This document shows, piece after piece, positions 10,601 to 23,214 of a DNA stretch of 64,000 nt. Source of the stretch: Mantamonas sphyraenae (Eukaryota > CRuMs > Mantamonadidae). Location: NCBI GenBank assembly GCA_026936335.1, contig JAPMXV010000046.1, positions 124,001-188,000 on the forward strand, given 5' to 3'. The notes below the pieces were generated by a model. The model ran no database searches and was not told the DNA's origin. It worked only from the letters and a program-made list of their open reading frames with translations. How positions within the stretch are numbered: the first letter of the stretch is position 1; the number at the start of each line of letters is the position of its first letter. A program made the position numbers and the translations under genes.

Positions 10601-13600
10601 ATGTCCGGCTCCCTCTTCAAGTTGCGCGACTGGTGGCGTGTCCAGTGCGGCTCAGAGGAAGAGTTTGACACAGGCTGCATGTGTGTCGCAAACATCGACA
10701 ACCACTCCAGTGGCGAGCCCAAGATCATCACCGGATCCTTCGACGGCGTCCTCCGAATCTACCACCCGCGCAACCGAGATGTCCCTGCAGAAGACCTCCT
10801 CCTCGAGGTCGACCTCCACATGCCCATCATCCAGCTTCTTGCAGGCCGTTTTGTCCCGTACGTCTCATTCCTGCCCGCCAACCTGCCTCCCCGCCGCCTT
10901 TGTCCCCTCCTTTTGGGCGCGTCTTGCCTCGCCCGCACCTATCCCTTCCTAACCCGCTTCCCCACCCTCCCTCCTTCCCCTCTCCACACAGAGGCTCCTC
11001 CAACCTTGCCCTCGCTGTCCTCCACCCGCGTCTCCTCTCCGTCTACTTTGTCGAGACCGTCAAGGGCAAGGCCGAACAGGTGAGTTTTGGCGCGTCCTGC
11101 ACACACGCCCCTCCCGCGTTTCCCTCGCCGTTGCCTCAGCACACCCTCCACACACCTCCATCCGTCTCCACTACATTCCATCGTTATCTCTCCACGCGCC
11201 ACCTGCCCTCTCTTTGCCCCTGGCCATCTCTGCTAACAACTGCGACGCTGATCCACAGGGGAACTACGTCGACTTTCAGCAACATCACCAGCACGAGCTT
11301 GCACGCGTTGCTTTCAACATGGTTGCCGGCCCCTTTGGCAAGGCAAACAACGAGGACTACCTCTGCGTCCAGTCCATGGACGGCTGCCTTTCCTTCTTCG
11401 AGCAGGGAACCCATGCCTTTGACCGTTTCCTTGCCAACTTCCTCCTCCCGGGCCCGCTCTGCTACATTGCAAAGACCGATTCCTTCATCACCGCCAATGC
11501 CCAGATGGAGGTCGAATCCTACAAGTACGCTTCCCCACCATGCCTCCCCACTCCCTGCCCGTGTACACGCCCCTCCTCACACACAACACCACGCCTCCCA
11601 CCCAGATATCAAGTTCTTGCCGCTGCCTCAGACTCCTCCACAGCCTCAGACACGTCTTCCTCCTCATCATCCTCCTCCTCCGACGATCTTGTTGCCTCCT
11701 CAGCCTCCTCCTCCTCCTCCACTGAAGGAAAGAAGGTCCAGCGCGATTGGTCCCTCGACATCGGCGAGATGGCGCTCCAAATCGTCAACGCAAAGTTCTC
11801 TCGCACCCTCACAGGCTCCCAGTCGGACATCCTCGTTCTTGGTGAACACACTCTCTTTGCCATCAGCGAGTCCGGCTCTGTCCGCCTCCAGAAACGCCTC
11901 GACTACCACCCGTCCTGCCTTGTCTCCTTCCCCTACATGGAGGACATCGGTGGCGCCAACGAGCACGTCATTATTGGAACTCACAACGACACCCTCATGA
12001 TCTACAAGGACATGGAACTCATCTGGTCCGCCACCACACAATTCTTCCCCGTCGCCATGCACGTCGCAACCTTTGGCGGCCTCCAAGGCCTCATTGCCTT
12101 TCTCGACGAGAACGGAGGTCTCGCCGTAAACTACCTCGGCACAGACCCCACCTCAAATCCCATCCACGTTCCGGAAACTCGCGAGCTCGACTACGACCAG
12201 CTCGAAGGCGAGCTCAAACAGTTCCAAAAGATTATCAAGCAATCCAACAGCTCCAAGCGCGCAGAACCCAGCGACCGCGTCGTCCTACGCGCACAGGAAA
12301 CCATTGCCATCCAGGACGACGACGACGACGACGACGACGGCATCATGGACCCGTCTCGCGCAAAGCTCCCCTCCGCAATCATCACCATCTTTGTTTCCTA
12401 CACAGGGCTCGACGACATCGACGACGTCACCCTCAACATCAACGTGCCCACGGGCTTCAACGTCGACCATGACACCGTTGTCGTCCCCAATCTCCGTGGC
12501 GGCGCAGACCCTCGCGCTGTGCCCTTTGTGTTTTCCGTCAGCGAGTCCGTCACACCCCAGAGTCTTCTCGTTGAGGTCGTCGCCAGCTACGTCAGCGCAA
12601 AGAACGAGCCACGCACTGCAACCTGCAATGTCCGCCTGCCCATGCTCACTGCCTGCCAGGTCGTCGCTCCCGTCCAGAACAAGCGCGCAAAGTTCACCCT
12701 CGACACAAACAGGCCTCCCATCTCTCTCGAAACCCTGTTTTCCGAGCTCGTCGAAGCAAACCCGGACGCAAGCAATTTCATTGGCGGCGGCGGCGTCATC
12801 ACCTTTCGCTTCCTCGCCGGTCCCGACGTCACTATTCTTGTCTCCAAGAGCAGCGGTCGCTATCGCATGCAGAGCAACTACTTTGAGGCCATGCGCCTTG
12901 TCGTCTCCGAATGGGACAGGCGCATCACAGACTTCTTCCAGCAGTCGGACCCTTCCGACGCTGAGCCGTTTGCCATCACCTACGGCGACGCAGACAAGGA
13001 CGACCTCCCCTACGACAAGTGGTTTCCGGCCATCTCGGCTCACTTTGACCTTCGTCTCAAGCAGCGCTCCCTCGCAGACTCTCTCGAAAACCTCACCCAC
13101 CAGTTCCGCATGATCCAGAAGCGCCTCCTCGTGCGCTACAAAGACAAGAACCCAACCAACATGGACAACCTCGATCTCCTCATGGAAACCACCTTCTTCC
13201 AGATCATGGAGACTGCAGACGCCATCACTGAACTCGACGCTTCCCTGGACCAGGCGCGCACCGTCCTCTCCCAATCCACAGACATGTTCCTCCTCCTCCT
13301 CAAGTACAAATGCCAGCTCGACGACGCAAACTACGCCGCCCTCCGCTCCCATCTCTGTCCCACCATCGATGAGGACGAGTCAATGGGCTGGGAGGAAGTC
13401 ACCGATGCCGGCGCCACTCATCTCCTCCGCACCGTCCTGGCCAAGAACGCAAAAGACCAGGCAACCCAAGCCCAGCCCATCCAGATGCCTCAAAGTCCAG
13501 ACAAGCTCCTCAAGCACCTCCATCTCATCTGCAAACGGCTCCAGGGCGGTCTCAGGCTCGTCCTCGACAGTAGCAGCAACGAGGAAGGCAGCAGCAGCAG

Positions 13601-13706
13601 CAGCAGCAGCAGCAAATCAAAGTCAAAGTCCGGTGGACGAAGCTCAAAGGCAAAAGAGTCGTCATCCAGCTCCGCCACTGCCTCATCCTCCTCTTTGGCT
13701 GGATGA
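10601..13706 (+). CDS. BBS9: BBS9 / PTHB1, BBSome core subunit
   Basis: Four exons (10601-10857, 10992-11079, 11259-11524, 11606-13706) join in consistent phases into 903 residues; human BBS9 has 887. The beta-propeller starts MSGSLFKLRDWWRVQ and continues KIITGSFDGVLRIY, AEDLLLEVDL, then QSMDGCLSFFEQGTHAFDRF, LLPGPLCYIAKTDSFIT and VESYKYQVLA, all close to the human protein. Later parts show YLGTDPTSN, RELDYDQLEGELKQFQKIIK, DTNRPPISLETLF, RRLLVRYKDKNP-type helices and GWEEVTDAGATHLLRT. It organises the BBSome, which moves membrane proteins in and out of cilia. Introns 2 and 3 stay partly open in frame and could be missed by ORF callers. A poly-Ser run ends the protein. Confidence 0.95.
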
Positions 13707-13745
13707 GCCGCCGCGGTCCCACGAACAAAACAAAAACCCACTGCC

Positions 13746-16700
13746 ATGCCGAACCCAGTCACCAGAACGGCTTCAGCCATCTACGAAGTGATTACCAATC
13801 GCTTCAAGGAAGTCTTCTTTGGTGAAGCCAAGGACGAAATCGACATCTTTCTTGCCTTCAAGAACAAAGACCAGGAGCGCGAGTTTCTCGACGACTTTGT
13901 CTATGTCAAGAACAGGCGCACGCTGTCCCTCGTCTCGGTCCTGGCTGGCATCACTGGCTTTGCCTTTGTGTACACCGACTTTCGATACTCTGGCTTTGCC
14001 TTTTGGTACAGCATCGTTGTCCGCATGCTTGTCATGACCCCGTACTTCCTCATCTGTGCTGGCATCGCCTACAGTTCAGACAGGCTCGCCAAGAAGTACA
14101 TCACCCACATGCAGCTCATCGGCTACGTCGTCGTCATCACCGTCCACTACAGCATCTTTGTCGCGCGCGTAAGTTCCCCTTACCACCGCACCTTCCTAGT
14201 TTGGACAACACCCATACTCCATCCATGGCCTCCACCACATGCCCCCCTCCCACACCCCGCTTCCTTGCATCCTTTCTCCTCGCCCCACGCCATCCAATCC
14301 TCCCCGATCCCTTCCCTCCGCCCCAAGAGCCCTCCCGCAAGAGCCTGACTCGGCGTGTGTCCGTTTGCCCCCATTTCCAGGACCAAATCAAAGAACCCTA
14401 CCCGTCCTTCTGGTTAGGCTGCTTCTGCATGTACAGTAGCCTTGCGCCGGGCTTTCGCAGAGTCACCTCACTTGTGTCGGCTCTCTTTGTCATCAACTCC
14501 CTCATGACCCTCGCGGCAGAGCTTTCCCTACGCGGAACCCTCACCGTCAACTATGCAAACATCCTCCTCACCAATGCTGCCAACCACGCCGCCGGTCTTT
14601 GGGCTGTCTACGTCCTTGAAGTCCATCAACGCAAAGAGTACCTCTATCTCGTCCGCGCACGTACCGTCTCCTACAAGCTCCAGAGCGCTCGCTACAAGCT
14701 CGCCAAGCTTGCCTTTGGCACAGACATGGCTCGTCTCCTTCGCATCAACGCAGACGCAGATGCTTCCTTCCGTGCCCAGATGCCCGTCATGAGCATCATG
14801 GTTATCGAGGAAAACCTCCCACAGGACATGCGCATTGCAGACTTGGTACGCTTCGCTCTCTCTCTGTCCCCTACGCCATTCCTTCACTTTTCCCTTTTTC
14901 CCCCACCCATTCCACCTCCCATAACTCCATAACTGACCCCAACCCCCTCACAGCGTCATATTCTCAGCATCTACGGCAGCCAAGCGGAGCTTCCGTGCGC
15001 TGCCTGGGACATCCATGGCGAGTACCACCTCCAACTCGCCCCACTCCAGCTTGTCTTTGCTGCTGCCGACCACAAACCTCCCCCCGAGGACCAGATGCTT
15101 GCCTCCATGCTGAAACTCGCCGCTGCCATTCACGCCCGTTTCGGCGACGCCGTCCTTATCAACATTGCACACGGCTTTGGCCTCAAGGCTGTGTTCAACC
15201 AGTCCCAGATTGGCCTTGGCTCCCTCTGTGGCGACGCTCAGGTCATTTCCACCCAGCTTGCCGCACGCAGCTATGAAAACACTGTTGCCGGCAAGACCGG
15301 CTGGTCTCCCCTTCCCCGTGTCTACTCCGCCACTCCGCTTCCGTCCTCCCTGGACGAGCTGCTCGCCCGGGACAACCTTGTCGTGCGTGAAGACGTCCAT
15401 TTCAACGAAACCGAACAGCTCTCCCTTCCCGGCAGCGCATTTGCCCTCCAGGATCCCCAAGACCCCGAGGCCTTCCTTGAACCCTTCATCGAGCTCGAGG
15501 CCGCCGAGCACACATCACACGGCACCTCACGCCGTGCAGAGAGTATCTATTTGCGCACCATCTCCGTCCAACAGCTCGAGACTGACGTCGAGAGCCGCTT
15601 CAGCTTTGCTGACGTTCTTGAGAAAGTGCGCACGCCCCGCACACGCACAGGCGACTTTGCAAACCGCGAACTCCAGGCAGAGTATGCCGCGCGTCTGTCC
15701 ACTCAGTTCTCTGGCTCCGTGCAGCTTGTCCTCATGGTCCTCTTTGGCTCGTATGTGATCCTCGCCCTCCGCGAAATCTTTGACTCCGACAACACCAACT
15801 ACCAGCTCGTGTACACCATGCGCATCGGAGTCAGCGTGCCCCTTTTCACAGCCATGTTTGTCCTCCTCGGCTCAGACCTCGCCAAGCGACGCATGCAGCT
15901 TATCATGGCCATCTGCGCCGGACTCATGATCACAAACAGCATCATCACAGGCATCTTCACAGAGGAACGCCTCCTCCGAGGCAATGTCATGCTCCTCATG
16001 AAGAACTTTATGTACGCAACCAACAGTTTCTACCTCAGCAGCTTCGCACAGCTATGCGTGCTCGCCATCACCTCCATTCTGTTCTACCTCACCATTCCTC
16101 TGCAGACCGGTCTCAGCTCCTGGTTTTTGGAGGTAACCTTTATTGTCATTGTTGCCCTCGCCACAGGCGTGCGCCTCGAAGGCGTCCTCCGATCTCGTTT
16201 CCTCGTTGCTCGCCTCACCGAGCGCGAGCAACTCCTCCTCGACACTGTCGAGTCTGCGGTTTCTCACGAACGCGACACCATCAAAGGCGGGTCCGATACC
16301 CTCAAGGGTGTCACCATGGTCCTCTACTTTAGCCTCCTCAGCGAGGCCAGCCCTGCCGTGCGCAAAAAAACATCCAAGGCCAGTACGACCAGGGAACCGC
16401 ACTCCTCGACAAGGACAGCCTCAAACGACTGTTCCCTGAGTCAAACACAGAACGCAGCGTCAACAGCATCCACCAGGCTCTCGTCGAAGTCATCGAAGCC
16501 ATTGCAGATCTGCCCGACGTCGCCATCTTTGTCAACAGCGACAACTCCTTCTTCATTACCTTCACCTCCGACCACACCACCGCGAAAGGTTTCATTGCTG
16601 ATCGCAGCAAGTCCAGTCAGCCCCTTGCCGTCATCCAGCGAGTCCGATCCGTTTTTGAAGGCATCGAAAACCCAGAGCTTAGACCCATCGCATCTATGGT

Positions 16701-18549
16701 TGCCTGGGATGGCAACGCTTCAGATTCTTCCGACGACGATGTGCCCGTCCTCAGCTCCCTTATGATGGAGGCCGTGGTAGCCTCTGCCAGGCCGACGTGG
16801 AACCACAGCACCATCGACTTTATCCGTGTGGCTCCGTCAGGTCTTCGCCTCATCCGCTCCGTCCTCAACATCGAAGAAGCACCGCTGCCAATGCCATTGG
16901 GTGAGCAGGATAATCTCCATGAGCACGATCAGCATGGTGCAGACAGCGGCGTGGGCGTTGCTGACCTTGAGATGGTGCAGCTGCAGCATTCCAACGCCAG
17001 CAGCGGCCAAAGCGGAAGCAGCACCCGGTCTCCGCCACCTCTCAAGCGTACTCCGTCTGCACGCAACCAGCTCTCCGTCAAGAAGCAGCTCTCGTACACA
17101 CAGCTCGAGCGCGAGCGCACGGCTGCTGCACTCGCCTCATTCCTCAACCACGCCGGCAGCATCCAAGACCAGGCCAAAATGGTCAGCTTTCTCTCGGGCG
17201 AAGGATACAAGGCGCTTCTGTGGCCTTTCAAGCGCACCTTTCGCGACCCAGAGATGGAAAAGGACTTTCGAGCCTTTCACTTTTCGCACAACAAGAATGT
17301 CAAGCGCATCTGCACAATCATGTTCATGATTGGCCACATTGTGTACATGACTCTCGACACTATTGAGGGTCTGCATTCCCCAGAGTCGTTCCTACTGTAC
17401 CTCCTTATGCGTGTGGTCATCTGGACTGTCTGCATCGCCTACTTGTGCATCAGCTACACCAAGGAACACTTTCCCAAATGGGCAGACACATACGACATCA
17501 TCATGTACTCCATGGTCGTACTCGTCTCGGTCGTCTTTCTCTTCACAGACAACGGCATCATCTTTGGCTCGTTCCCGTCCGTCACGCTCAATTCCACCTT
17601 GTTCCTAGCAAACTACGCCATGGGACTGGTGTTTATCGATTCGGTCGTCTCCACCTCGGTGGGCATGTTCCTACAGGCCCTCATTTACATCCTGTACCCG
17701 AAGAACAGCCAGCTGACGGTCATTTGGATATTTGCTGGTCCCGTCGCCTCGCTCTTCCTCTGCCTCCTCTCCAGCAAGTACATGGACGACCTCCACCGCC
17801 GCTACTACCTCTCCTTCCGCTTCTATCTCAACACACACTCCCAGGCAGAAACCAAATCGGACGACAAGTACCACCTGGCCAACATTTGGCACCGTTTCCC
17901 GTACTCGCGTTGGAAGGGCTTCGAGGTGGCGGAACTCGAGGAGCAATACCGTAGGTTCTTCCTCGAGCGCAACGTCCTCACCGCACGAGTGGTCATCTAT
18001 GCCGTCGCTGCCGTGCCCATCAGCTTCAGCGTGTTTGATTGCTGGTTCCTGGGCCCGGAAAACCTCGATGTGTTCCGGCAAACCGTCCTCCTGCGCGTCC
18101 TGATGATTGCGCCAGCCTTTGCAGTCATGTACGGCCTCACCATCTTCAAGGGCTTCAGTCGTCTGTACGAAAGGAGCATGCTTGTGTACAGTTTGGTCGT
18201 CACCGTGTGTGTGCTCATTGTCACCACCATTGTCTTCCCCTACTTTGTCCCGGAGAACTTTGACACCTTTCCGTACAGTATGACCTTCCTCCTCCTCTCC
18301 GGTCTCATCTCGGGCCTTGCCGGCCTTCCTGTGCGCTACTCGCTCGCCTACTACTTTGTGCTGTTGACCTATGTCTTTGTCATGGGTCTCACCACCATGT
18401 TCCGGGCCATTGTCCTCCTCGTCGTCGTCTTTGCTGCCGTCATCTTCAAGTTTGAGCGTCAGCGCCGCAAGTTGTTCATCCTCACCTATCTGCTGCAACA
18501 ATCCACGGCAGCCTTGCAAGAGTCTGGCAACGATCGGATTGCGTCGTGA
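13746..18549 (+). CDS. Giant membrane protein: four six-TM blocks, possible degenerate cyclase-like domains
   Basis: Exons 13746-14168, 14381-14845 and 14954-18549 give about 1,494 residues if one base is allowed for in the A7 run at 16364-16370, where the frame shifts by -1. Reading continues cleanly as NIQGQYDQGTALLDKD. Four hydrophobic blocks, each of about six segments, share a pattern (a charged Arg before Phe/Tyr-rich helices, then RxLVMxP / RVLMIAPAF-type turns). Soluble parts follow blocks 1 and 2. The first (HILSIYGSQAELPCAAWDIH to SLCGDAQVISTQLAA) places a GD pair like the class III nucleotide cyclase W/FGDTVN motif, but metal-binding residues are not clear. Likely role unknown; an inactive cyclase relative or channel-like scaffold is possible. 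Its stop is 66 bp from the convergent FBF1-like stop. Confidence 0.7.
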
Positions 18550-18614
18550 GCACACACAATCACACCCGCTTGTTTCCAACAACAACTCTTTCATTGCCAA
18601 TTTGCAGTTTGCCA

Positions 18615-21600
18615 TCACTCGTTGTCGACCTCTTCCGCCTCCACCTCCTCTGTGGTCACGTCATGTTCGTCGTTGTCGTACGAGTCATCCTGTGCGCCTC
18701 CACGGCCACGACGCACATCCTCGGTGGCCGGAGTGGGTGCTGTAACGTGAAGCAGCGGCGTAAACGCAGTGTCTGCCAGTGTGGTGCCTGGGGTGACCAC
18801 GTTCAGATGCTGCCCGCGCCCAGCGCCACCCACTGACAGGCCTCCCTGCTGCGGAGGCGACTGCACAGAGTAGTCCACACTGACGTTGTAATGGTCAGTC
18901 CACGACTTGGCGGACGGTGTGCCCAGCATCGCCTCCGCGACACCGTTGTTCTCGCGTCCGCTGCTGAAGAGCGCTGTCGGCCGCACCTGCGGTCCGTTGC
19001 TGCTGGTCGTACCACCAGCCAGCCCTCCACCGCCACTGGCCATGTTGCTCTTGCTGCCACTTCCCAGTGCGCCAAACCCGACGGCTTGCTGCACGTGGAT
19101 GGCATTCAGAAACTGCCGTTGCCCAGAAATGTTCTCGCTGGCCTCCTGTCGCTCCCTGCTCAGCATGGCCATCTCTCGTTGAATGCTGTTCAGGCTGCTG
19201 TTGCTGCCGTTGCTGTGCTCGCTGGCCCCACTGCCACTGTGCGCAGACGCACGCGAACGGTCCAACCCCGTGCTAGCAGCCTGCTTGCTTGCAGATTGCA
19301 CACGACTCACCGCAGCTGCACGATACGACGACGCCGGCCCAACGTTGCTTCGACGCGGTGTGCCTGCGCCTCCCTGCCACGGCGATGCCGTCGACATGGC
19401 GGCGGCTCCCGTGCGCACTGTGCGCTGCGGTGTGCTCAGTACCTGATGAAGGCCTCCAGGGCTGCGCAACGCACGTGCCACCTCCACTGCACTCTGGTAC
19501 GCCGTGTGTTCTCTCTTGATGTCCCCTGGCAATTGCTCAGAGGCCTGTGTTCCACCACTCGCCACGCCACCGCCGCTGCTTGCGTTGCCTTGGGGCCACG
19601 GCGAATACGGTCCACTGGTGCTTCCACCCGCTGCCCCACTGGGAGAGTACAGCTGCTGCTGTGCCCCACGGATCTGGTCCGCTGCCGCGTATCGGCTCAC
19701 CTTGTCCTGCGTCCACTCCTTGCGCTCCTTGGCAATCTCCAGACGTTCGGCCTCGATGGCCTTGCGTGCCTGCTTGAGACCGTCCATCTGCTCCTGCACA
19801 CTCATGCGTCGAAAGTTCAACTCCTTGTTCAGTGTGCTCACCTCGGCCTTGACCATTTCGATGCGCATCCGCTCCTCCACCTTCTTGTCCAATGCCTTGG
19901 TCAGCTCCGCCGACTTGGCTTCGATCTCCTGGCCCAATTCCATCAGCTCCTCCTTCTTTGCGTTCAACTCTTCCCTTTCCTTCTCCAGTCCCAATCGGTC
20001 CTTCCTGTACCCTTTCACGTCCAGCTCCAGCGCATGCTCCGCACTCGCCAGCTCCCGTTTCTTCTTGTCCAGCTCGTCCCGTTCCTTCTCCAACTCATCC
20101 TTCATGTCCTGCAACTTGCGATACTCTGCCGTTTGTAGCTTCGCCCACTCCTTCTTCTCTTCGTTCAGCACCTCCTGCTCCTTGGCAATCTTGCGTGCCT
20201 CCCGCTCCTTGTGTGCCGCCCACTCCTGCTGCTCCCTGTGCCTCGTCTCCTGGCTTTCTGCCACCAGTCGCTTCTCGTCCGCCAGAGTTTCCATGGACAC
20301 TTTTCGTTCAACTTCGGCCTGCCTCTGCTGCGCAGCCAGACGTCCATGTTCCTGCTCCAACCGCCTGCGTTCCGCCTCGTACGACTGTGCCTGGGATTCC
20401 ATCGTCTCGCGCATGTCATGCACCATGCTCTGCACTTGCGCACGTTCTTCGTCCAGCGATCGCAGCTGCGCTTCCAGCTTGCGCTCCAGCTCCTGCAAGT
20501 GCTGCTCCCGCCTGCTCGTGTCCATTTCCTTTGTCTGGGCCACCACCGATCGCTCGTTTGCAATCGTCCCTGCAATTTGCTCAACGCTGTTGCTCGTTGC
20601 CGCCAGTTTCTGCATCATCTCGTTGAACGACTGGTTCGTCTTGACCGACTTTTCCATTGCCGCCAGGTCCTCCGCGTACGCCTTCTGCCTGTGTTCCATC
20701 TCTCGTGCGTGCATCTCTCGCAGACTCGTCAGTTCGTCCTGGTGCATCTTGGTCATGTGCTCCAGCGTGTCCCTCCACTTTTGCTCCAGCCGCTTCTCCG
20801 AGTCTGCCCGCTGTGCCACCGTGTCCCTGTGCCGCTCTTCGTACTCCGCCTTCAGTCGCTTGGCCTCCTCAACATAGCTTTCCTTCATCTTGCGTCGTTC
20901 GCTGTCCATCAATTCCACCTTGGCGTTGTACTCCCGCGCCGCCAGCTTTGCATCCTGCTCCACTGCCTTGATGCGCTCCTCGTACATGCTCTTCTGCGAC
21001 GCCAGCCTGTCCTTGTAGTGACGCTCCTTCTCCGCCAGCTCATCTTGAGCCAGCGAGTTGGCGCGTGTCAACTCGCTGATCCGCTGCATGCACTGTTCCA
21101 ACTGGCCCACCAGCCCCTCGATGCGCTCCGTGTTGCCCGCTCCCGCGCCTGCCCCGCCGGCTGTGGTAGCAAAGCGGGTGTGCTTGAACCCACTCGCTCC
21201 CAGCGGCGCCGTAGCCGTGCCTCCGTGCTGCGTGCGCAGAGTCGAGTTCAGGAACGATTCGTCGGAAAAGTCGTCCGAGTCGCCGTGGCTGGACGAATGG
21301 TGCTTGCTGCCGCTCATGGACGAGGAGAACGTCGTATCTGATGCTCCTCCCTTGCGAGCCAGTTCCTGCCTGCGCTCCTCCAACACCTCCCGCATGTACG
21401 GCAGGTTCGGATGCTCGTGGATCGTTTCCTGCGTGGCCATGTTGTAGTAGCTCCCGTTGCCCTGCTCCACCCACGGCTTCTCCACCTTGTCGTGCATCTC
21501 TGCCGCCGTTTGTGCAACCACCAGCAACCCTCGATCTCGCTCGCTGCTCGGATCCAGCTGCAGCCAGCGCATCCACACCTCCACACGCGACCTCTTCTTG

Positions 21601-22822
21601 GCCGGCAAATCCTTCCACGAGTCTTCCGACGACGCCGGCGACGCTTCTCCTCGTTGTGGGGTGCCGTGTTGCAGGCCCACTGTGTTGTTGTTTGTCCCCT
21701 GCGGTGTGGCTGTGCTGTTGGTGCCAAACTGCTTGCTGATGCGTTCGTTGTACTCCTCCACCGTCTCCGAGTCCACCGCCGGTCGTACAGGCGTCGTGGG
21801 CGTCATGGCTGTGCTCGACGCACTTCCAATCTTTTCCAGCGCCGTCGATGTCCGGTCGCTGCCCCTCGCTGGCACATCCACCTTCAGGTCGTTCACCGTC
21901 ATTTCCTTGTCAGACTTGCGGCTGCCCGTTTCGTCGTCCTTGTTGCTGCTGCTGCTGCTGCTGACGATGCCTTGGTTCTCTGCTGTGTTGCGTGCTGTCT
22001 CTCCTGTGTCCTCACCTGCATTGTTCCCTGTGCGGGTGCCTGTCGCTCCCTCACCACCACCAAGAAACAGGCTTTGCATCTTGTCGCTGTTGATGTTTGC
22101 TCCTGCCGTGCTGGGCCGCGATGGCGTCGAGCTGAATGACGAGTAGGAGCTTGCAAACGATGGAGCTGTGTGTGGCGTTGTCGGTGGTGCCCCGTCTGCG
22201 TCTCTGTTGGCTGTGTCTCCCGTCCTTCGTGCCTCCTCCGCTCCCGCCGTCGCTCCTCCACTTCGCCCGGGCGTCCCTTCGTCGTTGTCATCACCAAACA
22301 GGTCGTCCATGTCGTCGTCGTCCAAGCCGAATCCCCAATCGTCTTCCTCGTCCACCTCTCCGGATCCCTGAGGCGTCACTGTGGGCAAGGGCCCGTTGCC
22401 GCCGCCTGCAGTCCCCGCACTCCCCGGCCCTTCGCTCACGCTGCCCCTCACCGCCCGTCGTCCGCTTCGCGGTTGCCTGTTGGCTGCTCGCGATGGCGCA
22501 AAGTCGAATGCCAGGTCGTCGTCGTCCGAGTCGTCGTCCGGGTTCCCGTTCAGCAGACGGCTGTCCACGGTCAACTTGCCGCTGCCGACGCCGCCGCCGC
22601 CGCCCGACGCACTTGTCGTCGTCGCCGTCGTCGTCGTTGTTGTTTCTGCGTTCCCTGCGTTGTTGGTGTTGTTGCCCCCTGCCGTGGCTGTGTTTCCTGC
22701 CGCTGCGTTGGTCGTAGCGCCACCGGTGCGTGCACCCCGTTGCTCGTTTGGCCCAGTGGAGAACTCAAACGACGAGTCGAAATCGTCCGACCACGTCTCG
22801 TCCAAATTGTTCCCGGGGGTGC
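18615..22822 (-). CDS. FBF1: FBF1-like transition-fibre (distal appendage) protein
   Basis: One long exon of about 1,400 residues. The ATG is not settled: the exon opens at an acceptor (CACACACAG, 22823) with GTPGNNLDETWSDDFDSSFE. A tiny first exon with ATG at 22898 and the weak donor GTCAGC at 22882 would fit the phase. The N-terminal third is acidic and disordered with DDWGFGLDDDDMDDLFGDD. A WW-like stretch (KPWVEQGNGSYYNM) resembles that of CEP164. The C-terminal half is a long coiled coil whose order of features matches FBF1: a SLREMHAREMEHRQK helix, an interruption near SNSVEQIAGTIANERS, then EQHLQELERKLEAQLRSLDE. FBF1 anchors cilia and gates entry of cargo at the base. An Asn/Gly/Ser tail follows. 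Confidence 0.65.
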
Positions 22823-23214
22823 CTGTGTGTGTGTCACGACGATGCGGGTGTCAGCCAAGGAAATCAAGCGGTTGTCGCTGACGTGCTTCGATGTGCATTT
22901 GCAGCGTGGCGCAACAGGCTTCGGCAGCTGCGTTTGCCCTTTTTGACGACGAGCGCGCCTTTCGTCAACGGTCGATCTCCCCACACCCTAAAACTCACTC
23001 GGATTGCCTATTCACACAGATACAACGGACGCAGACGGGGGCAATGTGCATGGTGGGGCATGGGTGAAGGGTCAGCATATGCACACGCGCATCCATGTGG
23101 CAAGAGGGGGGCGAGGCCGGGAGCTTGACAACATACTCATTTCTCGTTGGCTCCCATTGCGCATGCAGCCACACATACACCACGTCTGCCTCATGATTAC
23201 ATCATTGGCACCTG
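22823..23214. other. Intergenic: likely 5' region of FBF1-like and 3' flank of GlyRS
   Basis: About 390 bp. It probably contains the first exon and promoter of the FBF1-like gene; beyond that I see no conserved gene, repeat or RNA. Confidence 0.4.
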
